A stretch of 7,294 nt of DNA, taken from the NCBI GenBank assembly GCA_900556195.1, contig USOJ01000043.1:1-7294 (forward strand), given 5' to 3'. The position numbers and the translations under genes were made by a program. Source of the DNA: an uncultured Eubacteriales bacterium. GTDB lineage: Bacteria > Bacillota > Clostridia > Christensenellales > Borkfalkiaceae. Every line of letters starts with the position of its first letter. The first letter of the stretch is position 1. Below the pieces are notes generated by a model. It saw only the letters and a list, made by a program, of their open reading frames with translations. It was not told where the DNA came from and ran no database searches. Below, one piece after another: positions 1 to 6,866 of this stretch.

Positions 1-433
1 CGACGAGTGCGTAAAACCTGTTCATAACGTCCACCCCGAGATTGGAGTGAGCGTTTTGTCTGCCTCTCATCCTGATTGAAACCTTTACCTTGTTGCCGCC
101 GGCTAAAAACTTTTGAGCCTGACGGGCTTTAACGTTGAGGTCGCCGACGTCGATAGTCATCGATAACCAGATTTCTTTAAGTTCGACGGTTTTCTGGTTT
201 TTTCTGGCTTCCTTTTGTTTTTTGAGCATTTCGAATCGATATTTGCCATAATCCATAATCTTGCACACCGGCGGATTTGCCTGCGCTGCAATTTTTACAA
301 GATCGAGATTTTGTTCCTCGGCAAGCCTTAACGCTTCCGCAGAAGAAACGATACCGAGTTGGCTTCCGTCTGCGCCGATGAGGCGGACTTCGCGATCTTT
401 TATATCGTAGTTGATTTGAGTTTGCTCTTTAAT
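1..433 (-). CDS. infC: Translation initiation factor IF-3, 3' end cut by window edge
   Basis: IF-3 binds the 30S ribosomal subunit in the cytoplasm, keeps it apart from 50S and checks start codon-initiator tRNA pairing. I translated 144 codons by hand. The N-terminal domain is roughly residues 7-75, with RLIGADGSQLGIVS and NPPVCKIMDYGKY. Residues 58-71 fit the known IF-3 family signature (K-I-M-D-Y-G-K-Y-R-F-E-M-L-K). A lysine-rich linker covers about 70-88, and the C-terminal domain follows (VELKEIWLSMTIDVGDL, then KVSIRMRGRQNAH). The family is usually 165-180 residues, so roughly 20-35 are missing beyond base 1. The start is AUU at 433-431: an in-frame TAA lies at 442-440, only ACG and ACT intervene, and the first in-frame ATG is residue 60, inside the signature. 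AUU is the classic infC start and lets IF-3 limit its own synthesis. In relatives rpmI and rplT follow. Confidence 0.96.
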   Translation of the reverse strand, partial: MKEQTQINYDIKDREVRLIGADGSQLGIVSSAEALRLAEEQNLDLVKIAAQANPPVCKIMDYGKYRFEMLKKQKEARKNQKTVELKEIWLSMTIDVGDLNVKARQAQKFLAGGNKVKVSIRMRGRQNAHSNLGVDVMNRFYALV

Positions 434-441
434 AGTCGTTT

Positions 442-449
442 ACCTTCCC
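442..449 (-). promoter_or_regulatory. infC ribosome binding site (decides the AUU start)
   Basis: The minus strand reads GGGAAGGT here. Nine bases separate the last G of AAGG from the AUU codon at 433-431, which is normal Shine-Dalgarno spacing. No other candidate start in the frame is served by this site, so it supports AUU as the initiation codon. Confidence 0.8.
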
Positions 450-468
450 GTTAAATTTTAACTCGCAT

Positions 469-499
469 AAAAAACGAGGTCGCAAACGTAGCGACCCCG
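469..499 (-). terminator. Intrinsic attenuator in the infC leader
   Basis: On the minus strand CGGGGTCGC (499-491) and GCGACCTCG (483-475) form a 9-bp stem with one G-U pair and a 7-base loop, followed directly by six Ts (474-469). This is a Rho-independent terminator lying between the infC promoter and the infC ribosome binding site. It therefore acts as an attenuator of infC and not as the end of the previous gene, which has its own terminator at 635-676. Its 5' arm contains GGGTC, which can instead pair with GACCC further upstream in the leader. Confidence 0.85.
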
Positions 500-585
500 A
501 TAATACCTTATATATCAAAAGAATTACTATACGCCGTTTCGATAAATCTTACGGTGAGAAGGGTCAACTTCTACTTTGCTTGCAT

Positions 586-614
586 ATTATATCACTTAAA
601 AACAATATCGTCAA
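586..614 (-). promoter_or_regulatory. Sigma-A-type promoter for infC
   Basis: The minus strand has TTGACG (614-609), a 17-base spacer (608-592) and a perfect TATAAT (591-586). Both boxes and the spacing are near consensus for the housekeeping sigma factor. It sits just downstream of the lipoprotein terminator, so infC is expressed from its own promoter, with a start expected around 578-580. Confidence 0.88.
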
Positions 615-634
615 CCGTTTTTAAGTTAAATTAC

Positions 635-676
635 AAAAATTTTATAAATTTCCCGCCGAAAGCCTTCGACGGGAAA
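635..676 (-). terminator. Rho-independent terminator after the lipoprotein gene
   Basis: Twelve base pairs (minus strand TTTCCCGTCGAA at 676-665 with TTCGGCGGGAAA at 660-649, one G-U pair) enclose a GGCT tetraloop. A T-rich tail, interrupted by ATAAAA, follows (648-635). The hairpin begins 8 bases after the TAA stop at 687-685. It separates the lipoprotein transcript from the infC unit, although the broken T tract may allow some read-through. Confidence 0.85.
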
Positions 677-684
677 CGTTCACG

Positions 685-2724
685 TTATTTTACAAGATCT
701 TTGTAAGCGTCTTTATATCTTTTAACTTTCGTTCCGTTGTTCTTCGCTTCGTTCGTAAGTTTAGTGGCAAGCGAATTTACAGCCTGTGATTTGGCAAGGT
801 CTTCGTTAGCCTTCTTGAATCTCGCCGCAAAACTCGTTTCATCTGCCAAAGCGGCTATAAATGCGGCTGCGTTGTCGTATTGACCGTATTCGTTGGCAAG
901 TTCGGTGCAAATCACGACGTGAAGACCGTATTCCTGCGAAGCAAACATTTTGTACGCGCCCTTACCCTCGGCGACAATATCCTTACAGGCTTTCGAGAAC
1001 GCCTTGACGTATTGACTTTCGGACGTGTAAGGACTATACAAATAGCCGAGATATTTACCTAAGTTACCCGTATCCGTCGAGAAAGCGTACTTCAAGTCTT
1101 CGACTCTTTCGTATACGTCGTTATTAAAGGAAGTTACCTTTCCGGTTCCGTTGATCGATAATGCGTCGGAAACCCCCAGAACCTGTTTTGCCAGTTCGCG
1201 GAAACCGTCGTAATTAAATTCGGTCGGAACGACGTTGTTAAAACGAAGCGAGATAACCTTGTTGCCGTCGTCGTCTTCATCTTCCGCGTGATAATACGGA
1301 ACTCCTACGCTTCCGATATAATCGGAAAGTTTAATCGTGTTACCGTTGACGGTGTATTCGGCGTTTTCGGTATCGTAAACGTATTTGTTCTTGAACGAAT
1401 ACGACCCGTCCGCGTTATAGATTCCGTAACCGGACTTAACCCACGTTTCACGAAGATCTTTCGCGACTATATTCTTTTCCACGAAGTAGTCTACCGCTTT
1501 CTGCACGTTTTCGGCAGTTACCGCCAAATCGGTGTTATTCGCCTTATTGTAATATTCCACTACTTTCTTGTTGTCGTTGGCAATTTCCTTTTGTTCGTCG
1601 GTATAACCGATAAGAATATGCGAAACGTAAGCGTAACCGACGCAATTATTATAAATAACGAAATTATCTTCGGATACGGATCCGAGTTTAGTTTCGAGAT
1701 CGGTTATCGTGGAACCGTTAAGTTGCGCCTCTTGATTTTTACGGAGATTGTCGTATTGCGCATAAAGATCGTCGAGAGCGCCGTTTATTTTGGCAACTTC
1801 GGCTTCTTCGATTTTATCCTGATAATTTTCAACGATTTTCGAATTGATCGAACTTTCGATAGTGTCGCGGAAATAAGGAATCGACAATATTACGTATTTG
1901 TTTGCGGTAGAAGTCGTAGTGCCGCTTTCTACAAGTCCGAGTTCTTCCAGACGAGCGATGCCTTTTTTGTAAGCCTTGATTTTTTCTGCTTTTTTATCGG
2001 TCGAATCGAGGAATATCGTTTTTACCTTAATTCTTTCATCGGTATCGTCCTGTTTGATAGTAGGAGTCGATCTCACGTCGTAAGAAATCGAGTCGTGACT
2101 ATGAGTATCGTCGGTAGTATCGTCCATAAACGAATCGACGAGCGAATTTACGGCGGCGACAGCGGTGTATACCGCGTTAAGCGCAGTCGTCGTGGATACG
2201 AATCTGAAAGGAGCGTCTTTTGCCGTAACCGTTTTGCCGTTATACAAATCGAACACGTAAGAGTTGAGCGCTTCATAGTACTCCGCGCTTCCGACCTTTA
2301 ACTTCGTCTTCGCGTTGAACGCCGATATTTCGGAGTCCTTTGCTAAAAGGGCAAGCACGCCTTCGTTTTTCAAAAGCGTCAAATCTTCGTTCGAATACTC
2401 GCCGTCGGTTGCAAGGTATTTCTTCGCGTTCTGAACGACGATAGAGTTGCTTATAAGATTGTCGAGAATCATCTCGTAAGTCTTTGCTTTGGTGTAACCG
2501 TAGTTGTTGACGTAATAGTAACCGTAGGAGTAATACCCCGCCACCATATCTCTTTTATAAATAACGTCTGTGTCGACCTCGTTTTTATCGATGCAGACCG
2601 TAGCGACTTTCTGAGCCATATCCCTGTCGGTATTGACTTCGAAAAGTCCGCAACCAACCAACGTACCCATCATCAGAGCGACGGCGGTGATTACGGTAAC
2701 GAGTTTCAACGTAAGTTTCTTCAT
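685..2724 (-). CDS. PrsA/SurA-like lipoprotein with a split parvulin-type peptidyl-prolyl isomerase domain
   Basis: A predicted secreted foldase of 679 residues, anchored on the outer face of the membrane. A lipoprotein signal peptide (MKKLTLKLVTVITAVALMMG, then lipobox LVGC) puts the lipidated cysteine at residue 25. Residues 40-105 resemble a SurA N-terminal chaperone domain, with a tyrosine-rich patch at 64-83. A Parvulin-like fold is visible in two pieces: VSHILIGYTDEQ at 367-378, and FSTDTGNLGKYLGY at 548-561 followed by QEYGLHVVICTE at 597-608. About 160 residues separate them, where parvulins have roughly 25-40. The candidate active-site set is His369, Asp551 and His602. Acidic linkers lie at 201-211 and 481-487. 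The longer ORF starting at 2796 is rejected because its first codons overlap the promoter; this ATG has AGGAG six bases upstream. A PrsA-like gene next to mfd is common in Clostridia. The isomerase call is by motif reading only; activity is uncertain, and it may be a pure chaperone. Confidence 0.72.
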   Translation of the reverse strand: MKKLTLKLVTVITAVALMMGTLVGCGLFEVNTDRDMAQKVATVCIDKNEVDTDVIYKRDMVAGYYSYGYYYVNNYGYTKAKTYEMILDNLISNSIVVQNAKKYLATDGEYSNEDLTLLKNEGVLALLAKDSEISAFNAKTKLKVGSAEYYEALNSYVFDLYNGKTVTAKDAPFRFVSTTTALNAVYTAVAAVNSLVDSFMDDTTDDTHSHDSISYDVRSTPTIKQDDTDERIKVKTIFLDSTDKKAEKIKAYKKGIARLEELGLVESGTTTSTANKYVILSIPYFRDTIESSINSKIVENYQDKIEEAEVAKINGALDDLYAQYDNLRKNQEAQLNGSTITDLETKLGSVSEDNFVIYNNCVGYAYVSHILIGYTDEQKEIANDNKKVVEYYNKANNTDLAVTAENVQKAVDYFVEKNIVAKDLRETWVKSGYGIYNADGSYSFKNKYVYDTENAEYTVNGNTIKLSDYIGSVGVPYYHAEDEDDDGNKVISLRFNNVVPTEFNYDGFRELAKQVLGVSDALSINGTGKVTSFNNDVYERVEDLKYAFSTDTGNLGKYLGYLYSPYTSESQYVKAFSKACKDIVAEGKGAYKMFASQEYGLHVVICTELANEYGQYDNAAAFIAALADETSFAARFKKANEDLAKSQAVNSLATKLTNEAKNNGTKVKRYKDAYKDLVK

Positions 2725-2730
2725 AGGAAT

Positions 2731-2735
2731 CTCCT
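2731..2735 (-). promoter_or_regulatory. Ribosome binding site of the lipoprotein gene
   Basis: AGGAG on the minus strand is followed by six bases (ATTCCT) and the ATG at 2724-2722. It fixes the start at the residue that begins a canonical lysine-led signal peptide, 24 codons inside the longest open frame. Confidence 0.88.
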
Positions 2736-2776
2736 GTTGACATAATAAGTCATAGTAATAGTTTGCTATATTGCTC

Positions 2777-2805
2777 ATTATACTAAATAATTTCAATCAA
2801 TGCAA
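2777..2805 (-). promoter_or_regulatory. Sigma-A-type promoter of the lipoprotein gene
   Basis: The minus strand has TTGCAT (2805-2800), a 17-base spacer (2799-2783) and a perfect TATAAT (2782-2777). Transcription should begin near 2770, giving a leader of about 46 bases before the ATG at 2724. It sits in the 133-base gap after mfd. I see no convincing hairpin terminator in that gap, only A-rich sequence, so read-through from mfd may add to expression. Confidence 0.85.
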
Positions 2806-2857
2806 GACTTTTGCGACGGTTGAGTTAAATTTTTTTGATTTTTTATTTTACGAAGAC

Positions 2858-5800
2858 TTACTTAACGGTTTCAAGCATATATTTCGCCTTATCTTCCGCC
2901 GAGTTTCCGACTTTTGAAAAATCTATAACTGGAGTTGCGGAAAATTCAAACGATATTTTATCCTTGCGTTTAAGCAACTCGTCCATTAAGCCGCCGTTTT
3001 GCAGGCAGGATATATCGGCGAGTTCGATATATGATTTTTTCGCGCCGACCACAATCTTAACCGCTCCTCGCTTTTTCGCCGCAGCCTTAAGTTTCGCGAT
3101 TAAAATCAGATTTCTTACCTCGCGAGGAATCTTTCCGTAATATTCTTCGAGAGAACGCGTAACTCTTTCGTCGTCTTCGTCCGTGGTTATTTCCGCTATC
3201 TGCTTATAACAATCCATTCGGGAAGAAGACGTCGAAATATAATCTTCGGGGATATACGCGTCCATATTGACGTCAAGTTCGGCGGCCGACTCTTTTTTCG
3301 TTTCGCCGAGGCTTTCTTTGAGTAATTTATTGTAAAGTTCGTAACCGACTTTATCCATATGCCCGTGCTGCTCTTTACCCATTACGTTGCCTGCGCCCCT
3401 TATTTCGAGGTCTCGCATGGCTATTTTATATCCGCTGCCCATTTCGGTGAATTCGGTCAACGCCGAAAGTCGTTTATACGCCGCCTCGGACATTACTTTC
3501 TCTCTGTCGAAAGTAAAATAAGCGTGAGCCATTACGTTACTTCTGCCTACCCTGCCTTTCAATTGGTAAAGCGTAGACAAACCGAGTTTATCGCTGTCGG
3601 TAACTATAATCGTGTTCGCTCTCGGCAAATCGATACCGTTTTCGATAATAGTCGTCGCGACTAAAACGTTATAATCGCCGTCGTAAAATTTCATCACGCT
3701 GTCTTCGAGTGTTTTTGCGTCCATCTGTCCGTGCGCGACTATGATTTTTGCTTCGGGAACGAGCGTTTTCAATTTGTCGGCAAGTTTATAAATCGTTTCT
3801 ACTCGGTTGTGCATTACGAGCACCTGCCCGTCTCTTGCGAGTTCGCGGGTTATCGCGTCTTTGAAAAGTGCGTCGCTCTCTTCAACCACGTACGTCTGCA
3901 CGGGGATTCTTATATTCGGAGGTGTGTTTATAACGCTTATATCTCTGATGCCCGCAAGCGACATGTGAAGCGTCCTCGGTATAGGCGTCGCGGTCATCGT
4001 GAGCGTATCTACGTTTTCTTTAAGGAGTTTCAGTTTTTCTTTATGCTCGACGCCGAACCGCTGTTCTTCGTCGAGTACGAGAAGCCCCAAATCGTGAAAT
4101 TTTACGTCGGAGCCGAATAATCTGTGAGTTCCGATAACGAAACTTATCTGCCCGTCTGCCAAATCGGAAATAATTTTCTTTTGTTGCGCAGGAGTCTTAA
4201 AACGGTTAAGCGATTCTATTCTTACTCCGAAATTTTCAAATCTTTTTTTAGCCGCCCGATAGTGTTGTTCGCAAAGAATCGTCGTAGGACAAACGAGCGC
4301 AACCTGTTTACCGTCGGCTATAGCCTTGAAAGCCGCCCTGAAAGCGACTTCCGTTTTACCGAATCCGACGTCGCCGCAAAGCAGTCTGTCCATAACCTTT
4401 TCGCTTTCCATATCGGCTTTAATTTCGGCAATCGATTGAATCTGATCTTCGGTCGGCTCGAATTCGAAAGCCTCGTCGAATTCTTCCGAAAAAGCGTCGT
4501 CTGCCGAAAACGCAAACCCTCTCTTTTCTTTTCTCGCCTTATAGAGTTTCTTAAGGTCTATCGTCATTTCTGATATAGACGCTTTTACCCGCTCTTTTAT
4601 CCGCTCGAATTCCTTACCGCCTATACGATTGAGTTTCGGTTTTTCCCCTCCGCCCATATACTTGGTAAGTTTATCCATCTGATCTACGCCGACGTACAGC
4701 GTGTCGCCGCCGAGATATTCGACCGCAACGTAATCTTTACTGCCTTCCTGCGTCGTAATTCTCTTTACGCCTTTGACGTACCCGATGCCGTGTACTTCGT
4801 GTACGGCGTAATCGCCGACTTCCGGAGCCTGAAACAAATCGCCGCGTTTTCGCTTTATTCTCTTATTTTCTTTGGTCGCGATATATAAATCGCCCGTACC
4901 TATAAGTACGAGTTTTGCAGAATGATAAATAAGTCCGCTCGGCAAAAAGTACGAAGTAACGACGGCTACTCCGTTTTTCAACTCGGCATTGTCGCCTCTC
5001 ACGCACATACAACCGCGAGCGTATAGTTCGTCGCTTAAAGATTCCGCTCTTTTGTCGTTTCCGCAACAAATTACTACTTTATATCCGCCAAACTTCCAGT
5101 TTTTGACGTCGTTATATATCGCTTCGAAATTTGCGGTGTATCTCGCAACAGGTGAACATCTGAGCGAATACGTTTTTAACGGATTGAAAAAATTTATCGA
5201 CGTCGTAATATTTTGAAAAGCGACTTCTCTGAACGAATTCAGCCTTTTAATCAAATTTTGATAATCACTTAATTGCCTTGCCGAAAAATCGAAAATCTTA
5301 CCCGCTCTTCCTAAGGTTAGCAATCTTTCCGAATGGTCTTTTAACGTTGCGGTCAATCCGTCGACGAGCATTTTACATTCGTCGTATACGACAAGCGTAT
5401 TCGTCGGCATATAAGTCGTGAAATCGTCGGTAACGTCTTTTACGAGCGGCATAACGAATTGAAGTTCTCCGCACGGCACACCGCCGTCAAGTTTTTCTTC
5501 AAGATCGTTTACGAGTTTCCGTGCGTCGTCCCTCACCGCAAGAGTGCCGAACTTGGCAAGTGATTTTCTTAAAGCAAGTTTTATATCTTCAACTTCGTCG
5601 TCGCGGACGATTACGTCGGTTGCGGCGATAATTTCGAATTCCGTAACGGCGGTCTTGTTTTCTCTGTCTTCGCCGTAAAACTTAAATACACTTTCGACTT
5701 CGTCGCCGAAAAAGTCTACGCGGTAAGAATATTCCCCGTTCACGGGATTTATTTCGAGTATATCGCCGCGAAGTGCAAAAGTCGCCCTGTCGTCGGCAAA

Positions 5801-6268
5801 TTCTTCTCTTCTGTAACCGAATTTGACGAGTTTGTTTACTATCCCGCCGATGTCGTAGACTTCGTTTTTTCTTATTTTAATCGTCGGAATATCACGCGGA
5901 AACAATTGGAGCAAAGACTGAAACGTGGTAACGATGAATTTCGCCCCGTTTTTTATCGCGTATAAAGCGTTCAATCTTGCAAACAAAGACGTTCTGTCGA
6001 ATGCGGATTTGTACAGTAAGACGTCGTCTTTCGCAGGCAGGTAAACTGCCCGTTCGCCCGATAACGCGGTCAACTCTTCGGCGATTTTCGCGCCGTATAA
6101 GCCGTCTTTAACGATATACAGAACGGGCAAACCCACAGAAGACGCAATAAGACACTTTTCCGCAAAATTTACGCCGAAAACCGCGGAAGGATTCCCCCCG
6201 CGGATATCTCGCCCGATTTCGGCGAGTTCGTTACCCAAATTTTCCGGTTTTAAGTAATCTTTAAGCAT
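2858..6268 (-). CDS. mfd: Transcription-repair coupling factor Mfd
   Basis: Mfd is a cytoplasmic ATP-driven translocase that pushes RNA polymerase stalled at DNA damage off the template and recruits UvrA. Its 1136 residues match the family (about 1150-1180). The UvrB-like N-terminal module keeps Arg167, Arg183 and Phe187, matching the Escherichia coli UvrA contacts R165, R181 and F185. The RNA polymerase interaction domain is about 483-540 (YAVHEVHGIGYV, then KDYVAVEYLGGDTLYV). The superfamily 2 motor has Walker A GDVGFGKTE at 632-640, DEEQ at 733-736, TATPIPRT at 759-766, motif V TTIIENGIDLP at 872-882 and QLKGRVGRS at 902-910. The translocation motif region GAGNVMGKEQHGHMDKVGYE follows at 958-977, then a C-terminal domain to 1136. 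The start overlaps the last 19 bases of pth; no clear Shine-Dalgarno precedes it, only an A-rich run, so translation is probably coupled to pth. All motor motifs are intact. Confidence 0.98.
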   Translation of the reverse strand: MLKDYLKPENLGNELAEIGRDIRGGNPSAVFGVNFAEKCLIASSVGLPVLYIVKDGLYGAKIAEELTALSGERAVYLPAKDDVLLYKSAFDRTSLFARLNALYAIKNGAKFIVTTFQSLLQLFPRDIPTIKIRKNEVYDIGGIVNKLVKFGYRREEFADDRATFALRGDILEINPVNGEYSYRVDFFGDEVESVFKFYGEDRENKTAVTEFEIIAATDVIVRDDEVEDIKLALRKSLAKFGTLAVRDDARKLVNDLEEKLDGGVPCGELQFVMPLVKDVTDDFTTYMPTNTLVVYDECKMLVDGLTATLKDHSERLLTLGRAGKIFDFSARQLSDYQNLIKRLNSFREVAFQNITTSINFFNPLKTYSLRCSPVARYTANFEAIYNDVKNWKFGGYKVVICCGNDKRAESLSDELYARGCMCVRGDNAELKNGVAVVTSYFLPSGLIYHSAKLVLIGTGDLYIATKENKRIKRKRGDLFQAPEVGDYAVHEVHGIGYVKGVKRITTQEGSKDYVAVEYLGGDTLYVGVDQMDKLTKYMGGGEKPKLNRIGGKEFERIKERVKASISEMTIDLKKLYKARKEKRGFAFSADDAFSEEFDEAFEFEPTEDQIQSIAEIKADMESEKVMDRLLCGDVGFGKTEVAFRAAFKAIADGKQVALVCPTTILCEQHYRAAKKRFENFGVRIESLNRFKTPAQQKKIISDLADGQISFVIGTHRLFGSDVKFHDLGLLVLDEEQRFGVEHKEKLKLLKENVDTLTMTATPIPRTLHMSLAGIRDISVINTPPNIRIPVQTYVVEESDALFKDAITRELARDGQVLVMHNRVETIYKLADKLKTLVPEAKIIVAHGQMDAKTLEDSVMKFYDGDYNVLVATTIIENGIDLPRANTIIVTDSDKLGLSTLYQLKGRVGRSNVMAHAYFTFDREKVMSEAAYKRLSALTEFTEMGSGYKIAMRDLEIRGAGNVMGKEQHGHMDKVGYELYNKLLKESLGETKKESAAELDVNMDAYIPEDYISTSSSRMDCYKQIAEITTDEDDERVTRSLEEYYGKIPREVRNLILIAKLKAAAKKRGAVKIVVGAKKSYIELADISCLQNGGLMDELLKRKDKISFEFSATPVIDFSKVGNSAEDKAKYMLETVK

Positions 6269-6837
6269 TCTTTTTTTGTAACGTTATGTCTGCACATTAT
6301 TTTTTCGATGGAATCGCCCTTGATAAATTCGTCAATAGCGTCCGTCGCAACGTTAATCGCAGAGTCGAAACTCGAAACGTCTTCGGCTCGGACGTTAGAC
6401 AAAACGTAATCAATCAATGAAAAAGGTCTGTCCGGCTTTATTCCGATTCTTACCCGCGGGAACTCCGTAGAACCCAGTTCGTTTACGATGCTTCTCATAC
6501 CGTTATGCGTACCCGCCGAACCGCTTTGACGTATTCTTACGGAGCCAATCGGAATATCGACGTCGTCGTAAGCGACGATTATATTCCCTGTCGGAACTTT
6601 ATAGTAAGAAGCGGCTGCCCTGAGCGCCACGCCGCTTAAATTCATAAAAGTCTGCGGTTTGATAAACATGACCTTTACGCCGTTGACGTTAATAATCGAA
6701 TATTTGGCGGAAAAGCCGCTTTTTTCGAATTTTACGCCGTACTTTTCGGCAAGTTTATCTATCGTCATAAATCCGAGATTGTGTAAATTCCGGGAATATT
6801 CGGCTCCGGGATTACCGAGCCCTGCTACGATATACAT
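6250..6837 (-). CDS. pth: Peptidyl-tRNA hydrolase
   Basis: Pth cleaves the ester bond of peptidyl-tRNAs dropped from ribosomes, recycling tRNA in the cytoplasm; it is the Bacillus spoVC homologue. The 195 residues are full length for the family. It opens with MYIVAGLGNPGAEY, giving the substrate-site Asn9 and the catalytic His19 (in NLHN). TFMNLSG follows with Asn66, then AYDDVDIPIG with Asp91 (Escherichia coli Asp93) and GTHNG with Asn112 (E. coli Asn114). The loop is GSAGTHNG, where most homologues have Gly in place of that Thr, and Leu18 replaces the common Arg before the histidine. All the catalytic residues named here are present. GGAG lies eight bases before the ATG. It follows prs and shares 19 bases with mfd, a conserved Bacillota order. 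Confidence 0.97.
   Translation of the reverse strand: MYIVAGLGNPGAEYSRNLHNLGFMTIDKLAEKYGVKFEKSGFSAKYSIINVNGVKVMFIKPQTFMNLSGVALRAAASYYKVPTGNIIVAYDDVDIPIGSVRIRQSGSAGTHNGMRSIVNELGSTEFPRVRIGIKPDRPFSLIDYVLSNVRAEDVSSFDSAINVATDAIDEFIKGDSIEKIMCRHNVTKKECLKIT
6271..6277 (-). other. In-phase A7 run (possible slippery heptamer) in the pth/mfd overlap
   Basis: The pth frame reads ACA AAA AAA GAA, so the run has the X-XXY-YYZ phase of a -1 frameshift site. A -1 shift gives AGA then the mfd ATG (6268), so it would enter the mfd frame and join Pth residue 189 to Mfd. I see no strong stem or pseudoknot just downstream. The run may simply be A-rich sequence that helps initiation at mfd. Confidence 0.3.
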
Positions 6838-6845
6838 AATTCGCG

Positions 6846-6849
6846 CTCC
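6846..6849 (-). promoter_or_regulatory. Ribosome binding site of pth
   Basis: GGAG on the minus strand is eight bases before the pth ATG (6837-6835). It lies downstream of the prs-pth hairpin and supports independent initiation of pth. Confidence 0.7.
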
Positions 6850-6866
6850 GTGTTTTTTCGTTTATA

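Larger units (their letters stand above)
434..579 (-). ncRNA. infC 5' leader, probable L20-responsive attenuation leader
   Basis: The transcript from the promoter at 586-614 would start near 579 and run about 145 bases to the AUU codon. It contains a small hairpin (AGAAG/CTTCT around TTGACC), an A/T-rich middle, the attenuator and the ribosome binding site. GACCC (565-561) is complementary to GGGTC (497-493) in the attenuator's 5' arm, and ACC (556-554) to GGT (507-505). These pairings flank an internal loop and would exclude the terminator. In Bacillus subtilis the infC-rpmI-rplT leader is terminated by binding of ribosomal protein L20; assigning this leader to that family is an inference from position and architecture. 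The exact 5' end is estimated from the promoter. Confidence 0.65.

Noticed and set aside
451..468. Five-codon open frame (ATG to TAA) between the attenuator and the infC ribosome binding site, minus strand
   Set aside because: It is preceded only by the terminator T run, with no ribosome binding site, and five codons without regulatory codon bias are expected by chance.
571..585. Four-codon open frame (ATG CAA GCA AAG TAG) at the start of the infC leader, minus strand
   Set aside because: Its ATG directly follows the -10 box and lies upstream of the expected transcription start, so it is probably not in the RNA.
1288..2301. 337-codon open frame on the plus strand opposite the lipoprotein gene
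   Set aside because: It is an antisense shadow, created by frequent TCG/CGA-type codons in the lipoprotein. It has no recognisable domain, no clear ribosome binding site, and lies fully within a supported gene. The other plus-strand frames over mfd and pth, and the short minus-strand frames at 2469-2657, 4318-4515 and 4863-5069, fail for the same reason.
2806..2857. Possible terminator after mfd in the A/T-rich gap
   Set aside because: Only A-rich sequence is seen on the minus strand after the stop, with no stable stem. The T runs are on the plus strand, where no gene ends.
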